From Candidatus Phytoplasma solani (GTDB lineage Bacteria > Bacillota_I > Bacilli_A > Acholeplasmatales > Acholeplasmataceae), in the NCBI RefSeq assembly GCF_040126175.1, contig NZ_CP155828.1, forward strand, positions 124,001-188,000: a stretch of DNA of 64,000 nt. Reading direction: 5' to 3'. Of the stretch, positions 1 to 8,176 are shown piece after piece (within the stretch, counting starts at the first letter, position 1; each line of letters starts with the position of its first letter). Position numbers and translations under genes: made by a program. The notes under the pieces were generated by a model. It was not told where the DNA came from. It saw only the letters and a list, made by a program, of their open reading frames with translations, and made no database searches.

Positions 1-449
1 TTATCAAAGATTTCTTGATAATAAAAATGTTTGTGATAAGGATCTTTATTTTCAAAAGAAGGACTAATAATTTTTAAGAGTTGTTGGAACAGTTTTTCTT
101 GGGTATAGGTGTGTTTTAGGTTGTCTAAGAAATCAAGGTTGTTTTCCTCATTAACATCATTACTTAAAAAAGATAGTGATTCTTTAGTAAAGTTATCTTG
201 GGGAAAATGGGTTTGAAGATAGGTGATTAATTCTTTAATTATCTCGGGTTGAGACTTTATTTTATCAAAGGGATGCGTTGTTTGTTTTTCTAAAAATAAA
301 TATTTTAAGGCGTTAAAGATTTTGGTATTTGTGGGGTCGAGTAGATTTTTGGGGTTAATTATTTGGCAGTAAAGTTTTAACTTTTCCCATTGGCCTTGTT
401 CGATATAAGATATGACTTGTTGCAAGGCGCGTTGTTCGTTGGTTAACAT
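1..449 (-). CDS. dnaB: DnaB-like replicative helicase, N-terminal part (cut by window edge)
   Basis: The frame opens at an ATG (447-449) after a good ribosome site (TAAGGAGTTA) and stays open to the window edge, giving about 149 residues without a stop. The segment IFNALKYLFLEKQ resembles the helical N-terminal domain of DnaB, which pairs with primase. The Walker motifs would lie beyond the window. Phytoplasma PMUs normally carry a dnaB-like gene next to tmk, which fits. It should help replicate the mobile unit. The call rests on weak N-terminal similarity plus context; another PMU replication protein is possible. Confidence 0.5.
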   Translation of the reverse strand, partial: MLTNEQRALQQVISYIEQGQWEKLKLYCQIINPKNLLDPTNTKIFNALKYLFLEKQTTHPFDKIKSQPEIIKELITYLQTHFPQDNFTKESLSFLSNDVNEENNLDFLDNLKHTYTQEKLFQQLLKIISPSFENKDPYHKHFYYQEIFD

Positions 450-463
450 TTTATATTAACTCC

Positions 464-958
464 TTATTTTTTATTTTTAATCATGTTAATATCGCTAAAA
501 GGGAGGAATTGGTTAGTCAGTAATGTTTGTAAAAAGATGTTAGCTTGGGGCAAAAAACAATCGATCACTTGGTTAATTCCTAAGATTTTCCCTTGTTTGA
601 TTTTCTTGTTTAATCTTTGAGCTTCCACAGTGTTATTAGTTAATAAATAGAATTCAAAACGTGTATCGAGTTTTTTTAATTGTTGCCCTTCTACCATGGC
701 TTGTTTATAACGATCTCGCAAACATGTTTTGAAATTGAAGGCGATTATGCGCTTGGTTTTAGTGAATAAAACCAAATCGAATTTGATGTCGGGGATGAAA
801 AACAAGTAAGCCTGGGGGTATAAATTGATGATTCCCTTGTTTTGAAAATATAATAAAATGAAATATTCGTTGATGTTGCCGCGGATTACTTTTTTACTTT
901 GGGAGTTGTGTTGGTTTTTATCTAGATATTCGTTTAGGAGGTTGTGGGTTTTTATCAT
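464..958 (-). CDS. PD-(D/E)XK nuclease-like protein, 3' exon of an intron-interrupted gene
   Basis: A 164-residue frame. The core PDIKFDLVLF, then FNFKTCLRDRYKQA, matches the PD-(D/E)XK nuclease pattern: an Asp in a strand, a second strand ending in x-x-Lys, then a basic RxR helix as in type II restriction enzymes. The usual Glu before the Lys is replaced by Asn (N-F-K), so activity is uncertain. The ATG at 958 has no ribosome site. The frame continues open upstream to the 3' end of the group II intron and, after splicing, joins the 3476-3595 frame. I infer it is the distal part of a roughly 220-codon gene. Next downstream is the dnaB-like gene. Confidence 0.5.
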   Translation of the reverse strand: MIKTHNLLNEYLDKNQHNSQSKKVIRGNINEYFILLYFQNKGIINLYPQAYLFFIPDIKFDLVLFTKTKRIIAFNFKTCLRDRYKQAMVEGQQLKKLDTRFEFYLLTNNTVEAQRLNKKIKQGKILGINQVIDCFLPQANIFLQTLLTNQFLPFSDINMIKNKK

Positions 959-1067
959 GTATTCGTTAAATGGTTTATTGAATAAAGATGGTTGGAATAC
1001 GGATAGATTAATTGCGTCTTATTCAGCGATTTGCGTTTGCTGTTTTATTTACAATCAGCCCCCGTCC

Positions 1068-1102
1068 AAACCGTACGAGCAAGTTTCCAAGCATACGGCT
1101 TT
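1068..1102 (-). ncRNA. Group II intron domain V hairpin
   Basis: On the minus strand the sequence reads AGCCGTATGC, then TTGGAAACTT, then GCTCGTACGGTTT. This forms the short stem, AGC catalytic triad, GNRA-type GAAA loop and bulge typical of domain V, the catalytic heart of the ribozyme. The following bases down to 997 would hold domain VI with the branch-point adenosine. Confidence 0.85.
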
Positions 1103-1151
1103 CCATAATTTACTCTCTTTCGAGAACTAATTTCGCCTTACGGCTGATTAG

Positions 1152-2894
1152 CTATTTATCCTTTTTTGTTCTTTTACTTTTGTTATTTAATCTGATATCA
1201 TGCATTTGTTGGTTCGTAATATTTCTATGACAATCTATGCATAACACTTTTGTACTCTTATTCATCACGCTTTTGCGGTTTCCATTGCGAACCGTACCAC
1301 TGTGATGGATTTGAAGTTGGGTTGTTTTGCCGCATTTCTCACATATTTCCGCTTTAAGGCGGTCTGTTAGATTCGTACGACCTTGGAATAGATAAGGATT
1401 GATGGTGATATCGGGATTTTCCTTATAATTACGCATTTTCTTGATCTTATCCCAAGGGTAAACAGTCCATGACTCATACTTGGTTTTCCCTTTGTTTAAA
1501 TACGGAATTGACCAAGTTGCGCCACGATTAACCTTCTTCCGCACTTTGGCAATTGTCATTTTGCGTTTCCTTGCTAAGGTTTTCAAACAACTATATTCCG
1601 CTAGATAGGTTAGATGGGTTAATGCATTTAGATTGTTAGCTAAGCAAAAGTATTGGATGATTCCGCGTACGATTGTTTTATAAGTGCGTATTATTTCTAA
1701 TTCGTCCCTACTTGCTAATGTTTCGTCATGTTTAATCCTTCCTCTTTTTAACCAATTGTACTCATATCCATATTCCTTGGCTTTTGCTTTGGGAACTTGG
1801 ATTTGTACCCGACCGTTTAGGGATTTTTTGTGGGTTTTTTTGGTGAGTTTACTACTGGTTGAATTTACCTTAACCATGTAGGATAGAAACCTTGTGCTCT
1901 TATTGGCTTTTACAATCTTTGATTTATCTTTACTAACTGTTAGTTTTAAATCTTGTTCTAGCCATTGAGTCACTTGGTTTTTAATAGTTTCAGCTTTGTC
2001 ATATTTTCCTTTAATTCCTATGATAAAATCATCGGCATATCGGATATATTCAACTCTTGTTTTTGGATTTAGGTTAATTCGACTATCAATCCCCAGTTTA
2101 TGATGCATTCCTTGATGGTATGCTTTTCTATATCCTGGGTTTGTTTTCCTTATTGGTGTCCCTTCTTTAATTAGTTCATCCATTTTGATGTCAATGTAAT
2201 GTAAATATACATTGGCAAGTAATGGGGAAATGATTCCTCCTTGTGGAGAACCAGATAAAGATTCGTACTTGATGCCATCTTTCATGAACCCAGCTTTTAA
2301 CCACTTATTAATGGTTGAAAGAGTTTTATTCTTGCGTATAAACTTCCTCAAGGTTTTCATAAGAGTTTCATGATTGATTGTGTCAAAATAACCTTTAAGG
2401 TCAATTTTGATGATATAATCAATTCCCTGAAATCTCTGTTTGACGCGTTTGATTGCATCAAGACAGGACTTTTTGGTTCTAAATCCAAAACTCCATTCTA
2501 AGAATTGATTTTCAAAATAAGGAGTTAAGAGTTGTTCAAGGCTTTTTTGGACTATTCTATCTTTTATGGTAGGTATTCCAAGAGGTCTAACCTTATCGTT
2601 GTCTTTGGGAATGAATATTCTTTTAACAGGCTTTGGCTTGTACTTGTTATTGATGTATTCCTTGTGATATCTTTCTAATTTTTTAAGATCGAGTCTGTCA
2701 ATTGAATTACCATCAATTCCAGGTGTACCCGCGCCTTTGTTGGTTGCAATTTTGTTAAATGCAATTAATGTGTTATGTAGATTATTCATTCCTTGCTGTA
2801 ATTCTCTTTTTAGAGGATAGTTATTTGTAGAACAATATAGAATCTTACTCAATGTTCGCGAAAGCTTAGTTTCATCTGAAACAGATGTTGACAT
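1152..2894 (-). CDS. ltrA: Group II intron reverse transcriptase / maturase with HNH endonuclease domain
   Basis: A 580-residue LtrA-type protein. The reverse transcriptase domain spans about residues 50-330, with SGSPQGGIISPLLANVYL and the catalytic box YIRYADDFIIG near residue 290. A maturase (X) region follows. The C-terminal 60 residues hold an HNH-type zinc motif (CEKCG, then IHHSG, then CIDCHRN) for target cleavage. ATG at 2894 is preferred over the upstream TTG because AAGGAAGGAG sits nine bases before it. The full set of domains suggests a functional, mobile enzyme that aids splicing and retrohoming. Confidence 0.93.
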   Translation of the reverse strand: MSTSVSDETKLSRTLSKILYCSTNNYPLKRELQQGMNNLHNTLIAFNKIATNKGAGTPGIDGNSIDRLDLKKLERYHKEYINNKYKPKPVKRIFIPKDNDKVRPLGIPTIKDRIVQKSLEQLLTPYFENQFLEWSFGFRTKKSCLDAIKRVKQRFQGIDYIIKIDLKGYFDTINHETLMKTLRKFIRKNKTLSTINKWLKAGFMKDGIKYESLSGSPQGGIISPLLANVYLHYIDIKMDELIKEGTPIRKTNPGYRKAYHQGMHHKLGIDSRINLNPKTRVEYIRYADDFIIGIKGKYDKAETIKNQVTQWLEQDLKLTVSKDKSKIVKANKSTRFLSYMVKVNSTSSKLTKKTHKKSLNGRVQIQVPKAKAKEYGYEYNWLKRGRIKHDETLASRDELEIIRTYKTIVRGIIQYFCLANNLNALTHLTYLAEYSCLKTLARKRKMTIAKVRKKVNRGATWSIPYLNKGKTKYESWTVYPWDKIKKMRNYKENPDITINPYLFQGRTNLTDRLKAEICEKCGKTTQLQIHHSGTVRNGNRKSVMNKSTKVLCIDCHRNITNQQMHDIRLNNKSKRTKKDK

Positions 2895-3475
2895 ATTTAT
2901 CAACTCCTTCCTTGATTACAGTGAATAAATAGTAAATTACTAGCTACTTTCGCCTTGTAAAGGTTATTAACCTTCGCCCTGGTGGGTCATCATGTTAGCA
3001 TATTCCAATGTTAACTTTGAATTATCCACGACTATTAAATAGCTTCTTTATCCTTGAGCGTCTCGGCATTTATTCCTTGACTTGTTAATTAAATAACTAG
3101 CTTTTAGGATTCTCCAAGTTACTCTAAATATCTACCTTTGTCCTTTAGGTGAAGTAACCGCTTATGTTTTAACGTCTTTCCTGACTGTCGGTGAGATTCC
3201 AGGCTTTCTGTTAATTAGATAAACTAACCAAGACAAATAATATATCTTGTTAGACTCTGGACTATACGGCTTCAGTAGTTTGCGTATTAGGTTCTAAGAT
3301 TACATCTGCTTTCCTTCTTAGACCATTTCAGGCTTATCCATGGGACAATTTGGTGGCGGTATCCTCTTAACTAACTACTTCGTCTCAATCCGCTTTTATG
3401 GTCTGCTGTAATCCCTTATTCTTTCGTTTAACGGACCGACCATATCCATTCAGTGTTTATCGCACTGGTTATTGG

Positions 3476-3595
3476 TTAGATAACACGATATTTAGGCATC
3501 TTTGGCGCCCTTATTTGTTTAGTGATGTTAACACACAAAGATTGATGTTTCAAAATATCAATATTTTTGAAATGCAAATCGGTTGATTGTTTCAT
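3476..3595 (-). CDS. 39-residue ORF, apparent 5' exon of the intron-interrupted gene
   Basis: A 39-codon frame with a good ribosome site (AAAGGGA) before its ATG. It ends at a TAA ten bases before the group II intron. Because the intron is 2469 bases, this frame is in register with the 464-958 frame once spliced. The two then form about 221 codons interrupted only by this one TAA (3476-3478). I infer this is the start of the PD-(D/E)XK-like gene, either broken by the stop or misread at the boundary. It could instead be an independent small gene. Confidence 0.4.
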   Translation of the reverse strand: MKQSTDLHFKNIDILKHQSLCVNITKQIRAPKMPKYRVI

Positions 3596-3620
3596 TTGAT
3601 TAATTCCCTTTCTATAATAA

Positions 3621-3648
3621 AAAAAGACTCTAATTAAAGAGTCTTTTT
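3621..3648. terminator. Bidirectional intrinsic terminator
   Basis: A perfect 10-bp stem (AAAAAGACTC / GAGTCTTTTT) with an eight-base loop and A/T tails on both sides, just downstream of the tmk gene pair. Confidence 0.75.
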
Positions 3649-3780
3649 CGGGGGGTAAAATTTTATTTTTTTAGTACGCCATTGAATAGTTCCATCTTTT
3701 TTAATAGTTTTGATTTTGCCGTTACTATAATGGATATATAAATTGCCGTTTTGACATTTTTTCTTAATGACTATTGGCAT
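3634..3780 (-). CDS. Small hypothetical protein coupled to tmk
   Basis: A 48-residue frame whose ATG lies inside the tmk 3' end (17-base overlap), preceded by ATAGGAGAAATACCAA. The product is basic, with a repeat-like pattern (GNLYIHYSNGKIKTIKKDGT) reminiscent of the Asp/Asn-Gly turns of MORN or DUF2963 repeats. Its last codons run into the terminator stem. The site and overlap suggest coupled translation after tmk. Function is not recognised. Confidence 0.5.
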   Translation of the reverse strand: MPIVIKKKCQNGNLYIHYSNGKIKTIKKDGTIQWRTKKIKFYPPKKTL

Positions 3781-4396
3781 TTGGTATTTCTCCTATTTTT
3801 TTTATTATTTGTTTTGTGTTGAAGTTGGAATTTTTAGCTTCCATCGCTTTTAAAACAATTTGAGGACCTAGATTTTTTCTTTTTAAAAATTCCTGATAAC
3901 CCTTTTCTACTTGATGAAAGTAAGCTAAGGAACTAGTTTCAATAACATCTAATTGGTGGTTGTTTTGATTTAATTTACGTTTTAAACCTATTTGGGGGTG
4001 AATTTTTAGATAAACGGTGATATCAGGTTTAATGAATAATTTAGTTAAATTGTTAAAAAGATAATATTTTTTATCAATTTGATTAGGATATACACGATAT
4101 GCAAAATTAGAGCCTAACCAACGATCAACTAAAATAATTTTAGGGGTTTTTAAGTGGGGTTTGATGCGTTCTTCTTGGGTTTGAATCATGTTGGCAAAAC
4201 TTAAAAAATATCTAGTTAAATTGTGTAATTTGTTGTGTGTTAAAAACGTTTCACGTATAGAATTCCCGATTGTAGAACTTCCTAATCCGCGAATAACAAT
4301 CACTTCTTTGCCTTGTTTTTTTAATTCACGTTTAACGCTTTTTATTAGACTTGTTTTTCCACTGCCGTCAAGTCCTTCGAAGATAATTAATTTCAT
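3764..4396 (-). CDS. tmk: Thymidylate kinase
   Basis: A 210-residue dTMP kinase (dTMP + ATP to dTDP + ADP), of normal family length. The P-loop FEGLDGSGKTSL is at residues 6-17, the DRWLGSNFAYR motif (DR box) is mid-protein, and a basic C-terminal lid follows. ATG 4396 is chosen over an in-frame upstream start at 4444 because AAAGGAG lies just before it and the P-loop then sits at the usual distance from the N-terminus. A tmk copy is a standard PMU gene, thought to supply dTTP for element replication. Confidence 0.92.
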   Translation of the reverse strand: MKLIIFEGLDGSGKTSLIKSVKRELKKQGKEVIVIRGLGSSTIGNSIRETFLTHNKLHNLTRYFLSFANMIQTQEERIKPHLKTPKIILVDRWLGSNFAYRVYPNQIDKKYYLFNNLTKLFIKPDITVYLKIHPQIGLKRKLNQNNHQLDVIETSSLAYFHQVEKGYQEFLKRKNLGPQIVLKAMEAKNSNFNTKQIIKKIGEIPNANSH

Positions 4397-4430
4397 TTTA
4401 TTGCTCCTTTGATTCTTAATTTGGGTATAA

Positions 4431-4460
4431 AAAAAGACCTTCAATTTGAAGGTCTAAATT
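4431..4460. terminator. Intrinsic terminator between the 184-aa gene and tmk
   Basis: A 10-bp inverted repeat (AGACCTTCAA / TTGAAGGTCT) with a poly-A run on its left, which is the U-tract for minus-strand transcripts. Confidence 0.65.
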
Positions 4461-4470
4461 AGGGTTTGTT

Positions 4471-5025
4471 TTAGTTTTTAAAAATAGGGAAATGCAAGGA
4501 ATAAATTAATGTTTTAAAATTGGGGGATGAGTCATATTTTAAAATTACAACATCACTTCCGATTGATTGAGTCAAAAATTGTTTTCCTTTGTTTAATTCT
4601 TGAATGGTTGTATTCAAGTTTGCGTCCCAAAATTTTTCAGTTCGATCTAAAAAAATAAGTATATTAAAATCAGTAAAAAAACCAATTTCTTGTTGGCTTA
4701 ATTCAATTATGGGAATAATGTCTTCTTTATCTTCTAAATAAAAAACTGCCATTTTCCCACGAATGATGAAATTATTATCGTAAATTTCAAAACTGAACGT
4801 GGAATAACTTTCGTCCCAATTTTTGAAATGGAAAATTAATTGTTTTTTAGGAATTTGAAGGTATATTAATTCTAAACTATTAATAAACACATCAATTAAA
4901 GCCATATTTTCCATTTTTTGTAATGTTTTGGTGTTTCTATAATAATATTTTGAAATAAGACGGTCGAAAATATTATGAAATTTTTTAAAATTTTTGTTAA
5001 CTATTTTTATTCTATTTTTATCCAT
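4471..5025 (-). CDS. Hypothetical cytoplasmic protein, 184 aa
   Basis: Starts at an ATG preceded by AAAGGAGAATTAAA. No signal peptide or membrane segment is seen. The sequence alternates hydrophobic strands and charged turns, suggesting an alpha/beta fold. Its C-terminal half (ILIFLDRTEKFW, then TTIQELNKG, then DVVILKYD) faintly resembles the TLEEL domain of exported proteins in this window, but without a secretion signal. It lies between two terminators, so it may be its own unit. I do not recognise the family. Confidence 0.6.
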   Translation of the reverse strand: MDKNRIKIVNKNFKKFHNIFDRLISKYYYRNTKTLQKMENMALIDVFINSLELIYLQIPKKQLIFHFKNWDESYSTFSFEIYDNNFIIRGKMAVFYLEDKEDIIPIIELSQQEIGFFTDFNILIFLDRTEKFWDANLNTTIQELNKGKQFLTQSIGSDVVILKYDSSPNFKTLIYSLHFPIFKN

Positions 5026-5062
5026 TTTAATTCTCCTTTAATTTTATTTTGGATATAAAAAA

Positions 5063-5085
5063 AAGACTCTCATAAAGAGAGTCTT
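5063..5085. terminator. Intrinsic terminator
   Basis: A 9-bp perfect stem (AAGACTCTC / GAGAGTCTT) around ATAAA, with an A-run on the left. It lies upstream of the 184-aa gene and ends minus-strand transcripts from the 467-aa gene. Confidence 0.7.
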
Positions 5086-5269
5086 GGTTATGATTTGTTT
5101 TGCTTAATATTTGTTTAATCAAAATATTGGTCTTTAAATTGTTTGTAACAATGTTGTTTGAGGCTGACTTCAAATAATTATATAAAATGTTATTAAGGGA
5201 TAAAATAATGTGTTTTAAGTGTATTGTGGGTTTTTATGTTTTAAGGTTGTGTTTTTCTGTATAAAGGGT

Positions 5270-5412
5270 TATATAGCTTTTTTGGGATTGAAGTGGAGGT
5301 AGTAGGTTTTACATATAACATGATTATCTTCATCTTTTTTTGTTTGTAGGACAATTAACTTCATCCATGAAAAAGTCTTTGTCTTCTTCGAGTAACCATT
5401 TAGGGCATTGTA
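5270..5412 (-). pseudogene. Decayed 3' fragment of the membrane protein family seen at 23059
   Basis: Read on the minus strand, it encodes pieces matching the end of the 23059-23915 gene: the WLLEEDKDFFMDE region (from about 5402), then KTYYLHFNPK near 5300. No start and no continuous frame remain. The same fragment occurs again at 8340-8520. The rest of the 5086-5420 gap shows nothing recognisable. Confidence 0.6.
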
Positions 5413-5420
5413 GTTAAAAA

Positions 5421-6824
5421 TTATTCTAATTCTTTTGGTTTTTGAGGAGGTCGAGTAGTATCTAAAAATTGATAATATGTTTTTGCGGTTTTATTTCCGT
5501 CAATATACCAATCATCAAAAAAAATATTTGTTACATATTCATAATAATGAGTATTTCCGTTTTCATCATAAAGGGTTTTGCTGCAACGTCCAAGTATAGC
5601 GCGGACTTCTGCTTCTGAATAATAAACACCGTATTTGATATAACATTGTTTTACCCATTCAATCAAATTATTTCTATATTTTTCAACTAATTGGGATTTG
5701 AATATTCTATCGCCACAAAGAATGGAATAAATCGTATCATCTGTTTCGAAATAACAAAAAACCGTTTTTAATTTTACAGGAATATTAAATTTTCGATAGC
5801 AAGGAGAAGTGACTTCAAAATAAGTTTCAGCATGTTCGATTTTTTCAACGTATTCAGCTTCTAGGGTTAATGGCGGAAAAGTAAATAAATTATTTTCACG
5901 TTTCCAATCGCGAATTGCTTGATAAGGATCTAAAGAAGGGGGTAATTCGATATACTTGTTTTTCTTTGCTGGTTTTGGTCTTTCTTGGACGTTAAATGAA
6001 AATAAATAAGTATTTTTTGCGCCATTGGAAAGTTTTAATAAATCTTCGATATTGCAGTTTTGGTTGTCTTCGGGTAAAATTCGAATCCCATCGTCAAAAT
6101 AAATGGCCTCAATTGGAATATCGCAGAAAGTTTTTGATGGTAAAGGCAAAACCAAACCAGTAGTGGGTGTTGCATTATAACAACCTAATTTAATCAATTT
6201 TGGTTCTTTGATTATGTTATTTTTCATTAAATAATTATTGATTTCTTCTTCTTTGTTTTGGTCGGTAAAGATGTTAGTAACTACTAAATTTATTTGAGGT
6301 TGTATTTTATGAGGTTTTTCTTTGGCGTCCCAAAAGAGAAAAGCTTCTTCGATTTCTATTTCGTATTTTAATATTTCTTCAAGTGTATATTTGTAATCTG
6401 CACAAGGGTATGTTTGATTAAATGGATTTGTTCTTGGTTTTAAATAAACCCCCATTAAACCTTTTGGCGGGTTTTTAAACCACCAAGTACCTACTATTTT
6501 ATTAAGACGCGAATTATGACCTGGGGGACTTCCACTCGATCCGTACAGTGAAACTCCATTAACATTAAATAATTCCATTAACTTTGGAATATCGGCTTTT
6601 GAAATAATGTTAAGATCGTATCTTTTTAATTTTGGCTGGGTTTTTAACCATTCTTGTTGGAGTTCCTCGTTGTCTGCTAGTTTGATTACAGATTTTGTTC
6701 GGCATTGAAAGTAAGAAGAGTTTTGGTTTCCTGCAATGGGGGTTAATGTATAGGTTAGTTTAATAAAAAAAATTAGAAAAATTAAAAGAAAGAAATGACG
6801 TTTTTTTGTTTTTAGGTAGTTAAT
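5421..6824 (-). CDS. Secreted protein with two TLEEL-type domains, 467 aa
   Basis: An N-terminal basic and hydrophobic stretch (KTKKRHFFLLIFLIFFIKLTY) is a signal peptide or anchor, so the rest is probably outside the cell. Two copies of a small domain lie at about residues 125-166 (YTLEEILKY, EAFLFW) and 240-277 (NIEDLLKLSNGAKNTYLF). The second aligns with the SVM protein at 23940. No ATG exists near the 5' end. AAAGGAGG lies seven bases before an in-frame ATT (6822-6824), which I take as the likely, unusual start. A TTG at 6842 precedes that site. Function unknown. Confidence 0.65.
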   Translation of the reverse strand: MNYLKTKKRHFFLLIFLIFFIKLTYTLTPIAGNQNSSYFQCRTKSVIKLADNEELQQEWLKTQPKLKRYDLNIISKADIPKLMELFNVNGVSLYGSSGSPPGHNSRLNKIVGTWWFKNPPKGLMGVYLKPRTNPFNQTYPCADYKYTLEEILKYEIEIEEAFLFWDAKEKPHKIQPQINLVVTNIFTDQNKEEEINNYLMKNNIIKEPKLIKLGCYNATPTTGLVLPLPSKTFCDIPIEAIYFDDGIRILPEDNQNCNIEDLLKLSNGAKNTYLFSFNVQERPKPAKKNKYIELPPSLDPYQAIRDWKRENNLFTFPPLTLEAEYVEKIEHAETYFEVTSPCYRKFNIPVKLKTVFCYFETDDTIYSILCGDRIFKSQLVEKYRNNLIEWVKQCYIKYGVYYSEAEVRAILGRCSKTLYDENGNTHYYEYVTNIFFDDWYIDGNKTAKTYYQFLDTTRPPQKPKELE

Positions 6825-6910
6825 GTTTTGTCCTCCTTTCAATATTTTTTAATTGCTTATGAGCGCTTTTACGTTGTTGTGTGTGAAAAGTGAATTTAGG
6901 AATATATAAA

Positions 6911-6934
6911 AAAAGACTCTCATAAAGTGAGTCT
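6911..6934. terminator. Weak intrinsic terminator
   Basis: Inverted repeat AGACTC / GAGTCT next to a poly-A run, in the gap upstream of the 467-aa gene. Confidence 0.5.
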
Positions 6935-7008
6935 ATTAAAATTTTAGTTTTCTGGGGGGGGAATTTAGTTTAATAACCTTTCCGTGTTGCCGTGTGTGAT
7001 AAAAGAAA

Positions 7009-7028
7009 AAAGACCCTGGCGGGTCTTT
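7009..7028. terminator. Intrinsic terminator after the 110-aa gene
   Basis: Perfect 8-bp stem (AAAGACCC / GGGTCTTT) with a TGGC loop, preceded on the plus strand by an A-rich run (minus-strand U-tract), 25 bases beyond the stop of the 7053-7385 gene. Confidence 0.8.
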
Positions 7029-7052
7029 ATGTAAAATTAAATTTTATATAAA

Positions 7053-7385
7053 TTATTTTGTTATTTCTTTGAAATTTTTATTAAAATTAGTTGGTTTTAT
7101 AATGTTTTTTTGTTTTTGAATTTCTTTTTGAGATTCTAAATTTTCTATTTGTTGTTGTTTTTTTTCTAAAAATTCATTTATTGATATTTTTAAATCAGTA
7201 AGGTTTGATTCTAAGTTTTTAATTTGTTTTTCCATTTCATTATAATGCCTTTGATTTATCTTTTCAATTTGTTTTTGGTTTTGATAAAATAAAAAAATTT
7301 TAATGATAATAACGTTAGATAAAATCATTATTGGAATATAAAATATATAAGGCATATATTTAGATATTTTTTTTATTAAATGCAT
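7053..7385 (-). CDS. Membrane-anchored coiled-coil protein, 110 aa
   Basis: One hydrophobic segment at about residues 10-33 (YMPYIFYIPIMILSNVIII) is followed by a charged, Gln/Lys/Glu-rich helix (residues 35-95) typical of a coiled coil, and a basic tail. The ribosome site is poor (ATAGGTT). It pairs with the similar neighbour at 7407, with 21 bases between them. Such small anchor-plus-coil proteins recur in PMUs; no function is recognised. Confidence 0.6.
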   Translation of the reverse strand: MHLIKKISKYMPYIFYIPIMILSNVIIIKIFLFYQNQKQIEKINQRHYNEMEKQIKNLESNLTDLKISINEFLEKKQQQIENLESQKEIQKQKNIIKPTNFNKNFKEITK

Positions 7386-7406
7386 TTTTATAACCTATCT
7401 TATTTA

Positions 7407-7721
7407 TTATTTCCTTTCATATTCATAATTTTTTTCTGTTAATTTGTCAATTTTTTTATCTAATTTATTGAAATTAATTTGTGTTTCTTGTTTGAATTCA
7501 TCTACTTTTTTTTCAACTTGATTGATGTTTTCTTTTAAGTGTTCGCTTTTTGAATTGATATTGTCTTTTAAGTATTCGCTTTTTGAATTGATATGTTCTT
7601 TTAAACTATTATGATTCATATAATAAAAGGTAATACCAAAGGACATAATAATGCCGATTAAAGAAATAATAATGCTGATTAAATAAAAAAACCAGTTTGA
7701 ATATTGTTTTTCTTTTTGCAT
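7407..7721 (-). CDS. Membrane-anchored coiled-coil protein with 11-residue repeats, 104 aa
   Basis: A membrane segment at about residues 10-32 is followed by a helix with near-identical 11-residue repeats (HINSKSEYLKD, NINSKSEHLKE), a period typical of amphipathic or coiled-coil helices. A second heptad stretch ends the protein. ATG 7721 has AAAGGAGAATT before it. Probably co-transcribed with 7053-7385. The repeat gives an obvious 33-bp near-duplication at 7531-7600. Confidence 0.6.
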   Translation of the reverse strand: MQKEKQYSNWFFYLISIIISLIGIIMSFGITFYYMNHNSLKEHINSKSEYLKDNINSKSEHLKENINQVEKKVDEFKQETQINFNKLDKKIDKLTEKNYEYERK

Positions 7722-7802
7722 TTTTTTAATTCTCCTTTGTTTTGATTATTTTTTTATAATTTACTAATTGGTTTTTTGGTTGAATTTATTATATTGATTT
7801 TT

Positions 7803-8153
7803 TTAATCATTTAAAGATTTTAAAAGTGTTTTATATATTTTCAGTTGTTCTTTTTGATTATTAATTAATTTTGTCAAATTTGTTGATATTTTAGTAAGAT
7901 TTTCAATTTTTTGAAGATTATTTCGATTATTTCTTTCTTGTGATATTTCTTTTTCTACATTAACTTTTTTGCTTGCATTTTCACGAATTTTATTTTTTAT
8001 ATTAACAATTATTTCTTCTATTGACGGAGCATTACTAGTTCCAGCTTCATTATTATTCATTGCCATTACTGAATTATTATTAATTAAAAATAATTCCAAG
8101 AAAATAAACAAACAAATATTTATTATTTTAAATTTATTTTGTAATTTAAACAT
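7803..8153 (-). CDS. SVM-type secreted protein (candidate effector), 116 aa
   Basis: The N-terminus MFKLQNKFKIINICLFIF.. ending in VMAMNN is the phytoplasma SVM signal peptide (cleavage after about residue 31). The mature part is about 85 residues, charged and mostly helical. The ribosome site AAAGGAGTTTCAATTAATA is shared almost exactly with the gene at 9050. Export by the Sec pathway into host cytoplasm is expected; the target is unknown. No match to effectors I know (SAP11, SAP54, TENGU) is seen. Confidence 0.75.
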   Translation of the reverse strand: MFKLQNKFKIINICLFIFLELFLINNNSVMAMNNNEAGTSNAPSIEEIIVNIKNKIRENASKKVNVEKEISQERNNRNNLQKIENLTKISTNLTKLINNQKEQLKIYKTLLKSLND

Positions 8154-8176
8154 TATTAATTGAAACTCCTTTGATT

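Larger units (their letters stand above)
997..3465 (-). mobile_element. Group II intron (retroelement) with internal maturase gene
   Basis: The element begins at 3465 with GTGCG, the conserved group II 5' end, and ends near 997 with CCGTAT, matching the 3' -AY rule. Domain V is clear at 1068-1102. A structured 5' region of about 570 bases (2895-3465) precedes a reverse transcriptase gene in the position of domain IV. The 3' end is supported by a decayed second copy at 17386-17516 that shares the sequence up to the same point. The length of 2469 bases is a multiple of three. Exact ends are inferred from consensus, not from splicing data. Confidence 0.85.

Noticed and set aside
464-958. DNA primase (dnaG), often present at this PMU position
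   Set aside because: No zinc finger or TOPRIM motif is visible; the residues fit a PD-(D/E)XK core better.
858-1230. Plus-strand frames across the intron 3' end
   Set aside because: They cross domain V and VI of the intron and oppose the real genes; no start signals.
3398-3586. Plus-strand 62-codon frame at the intron 5' end
   Set aside because: It covers the structured intron RNA and the small minus-strand exon; no ribosome site.
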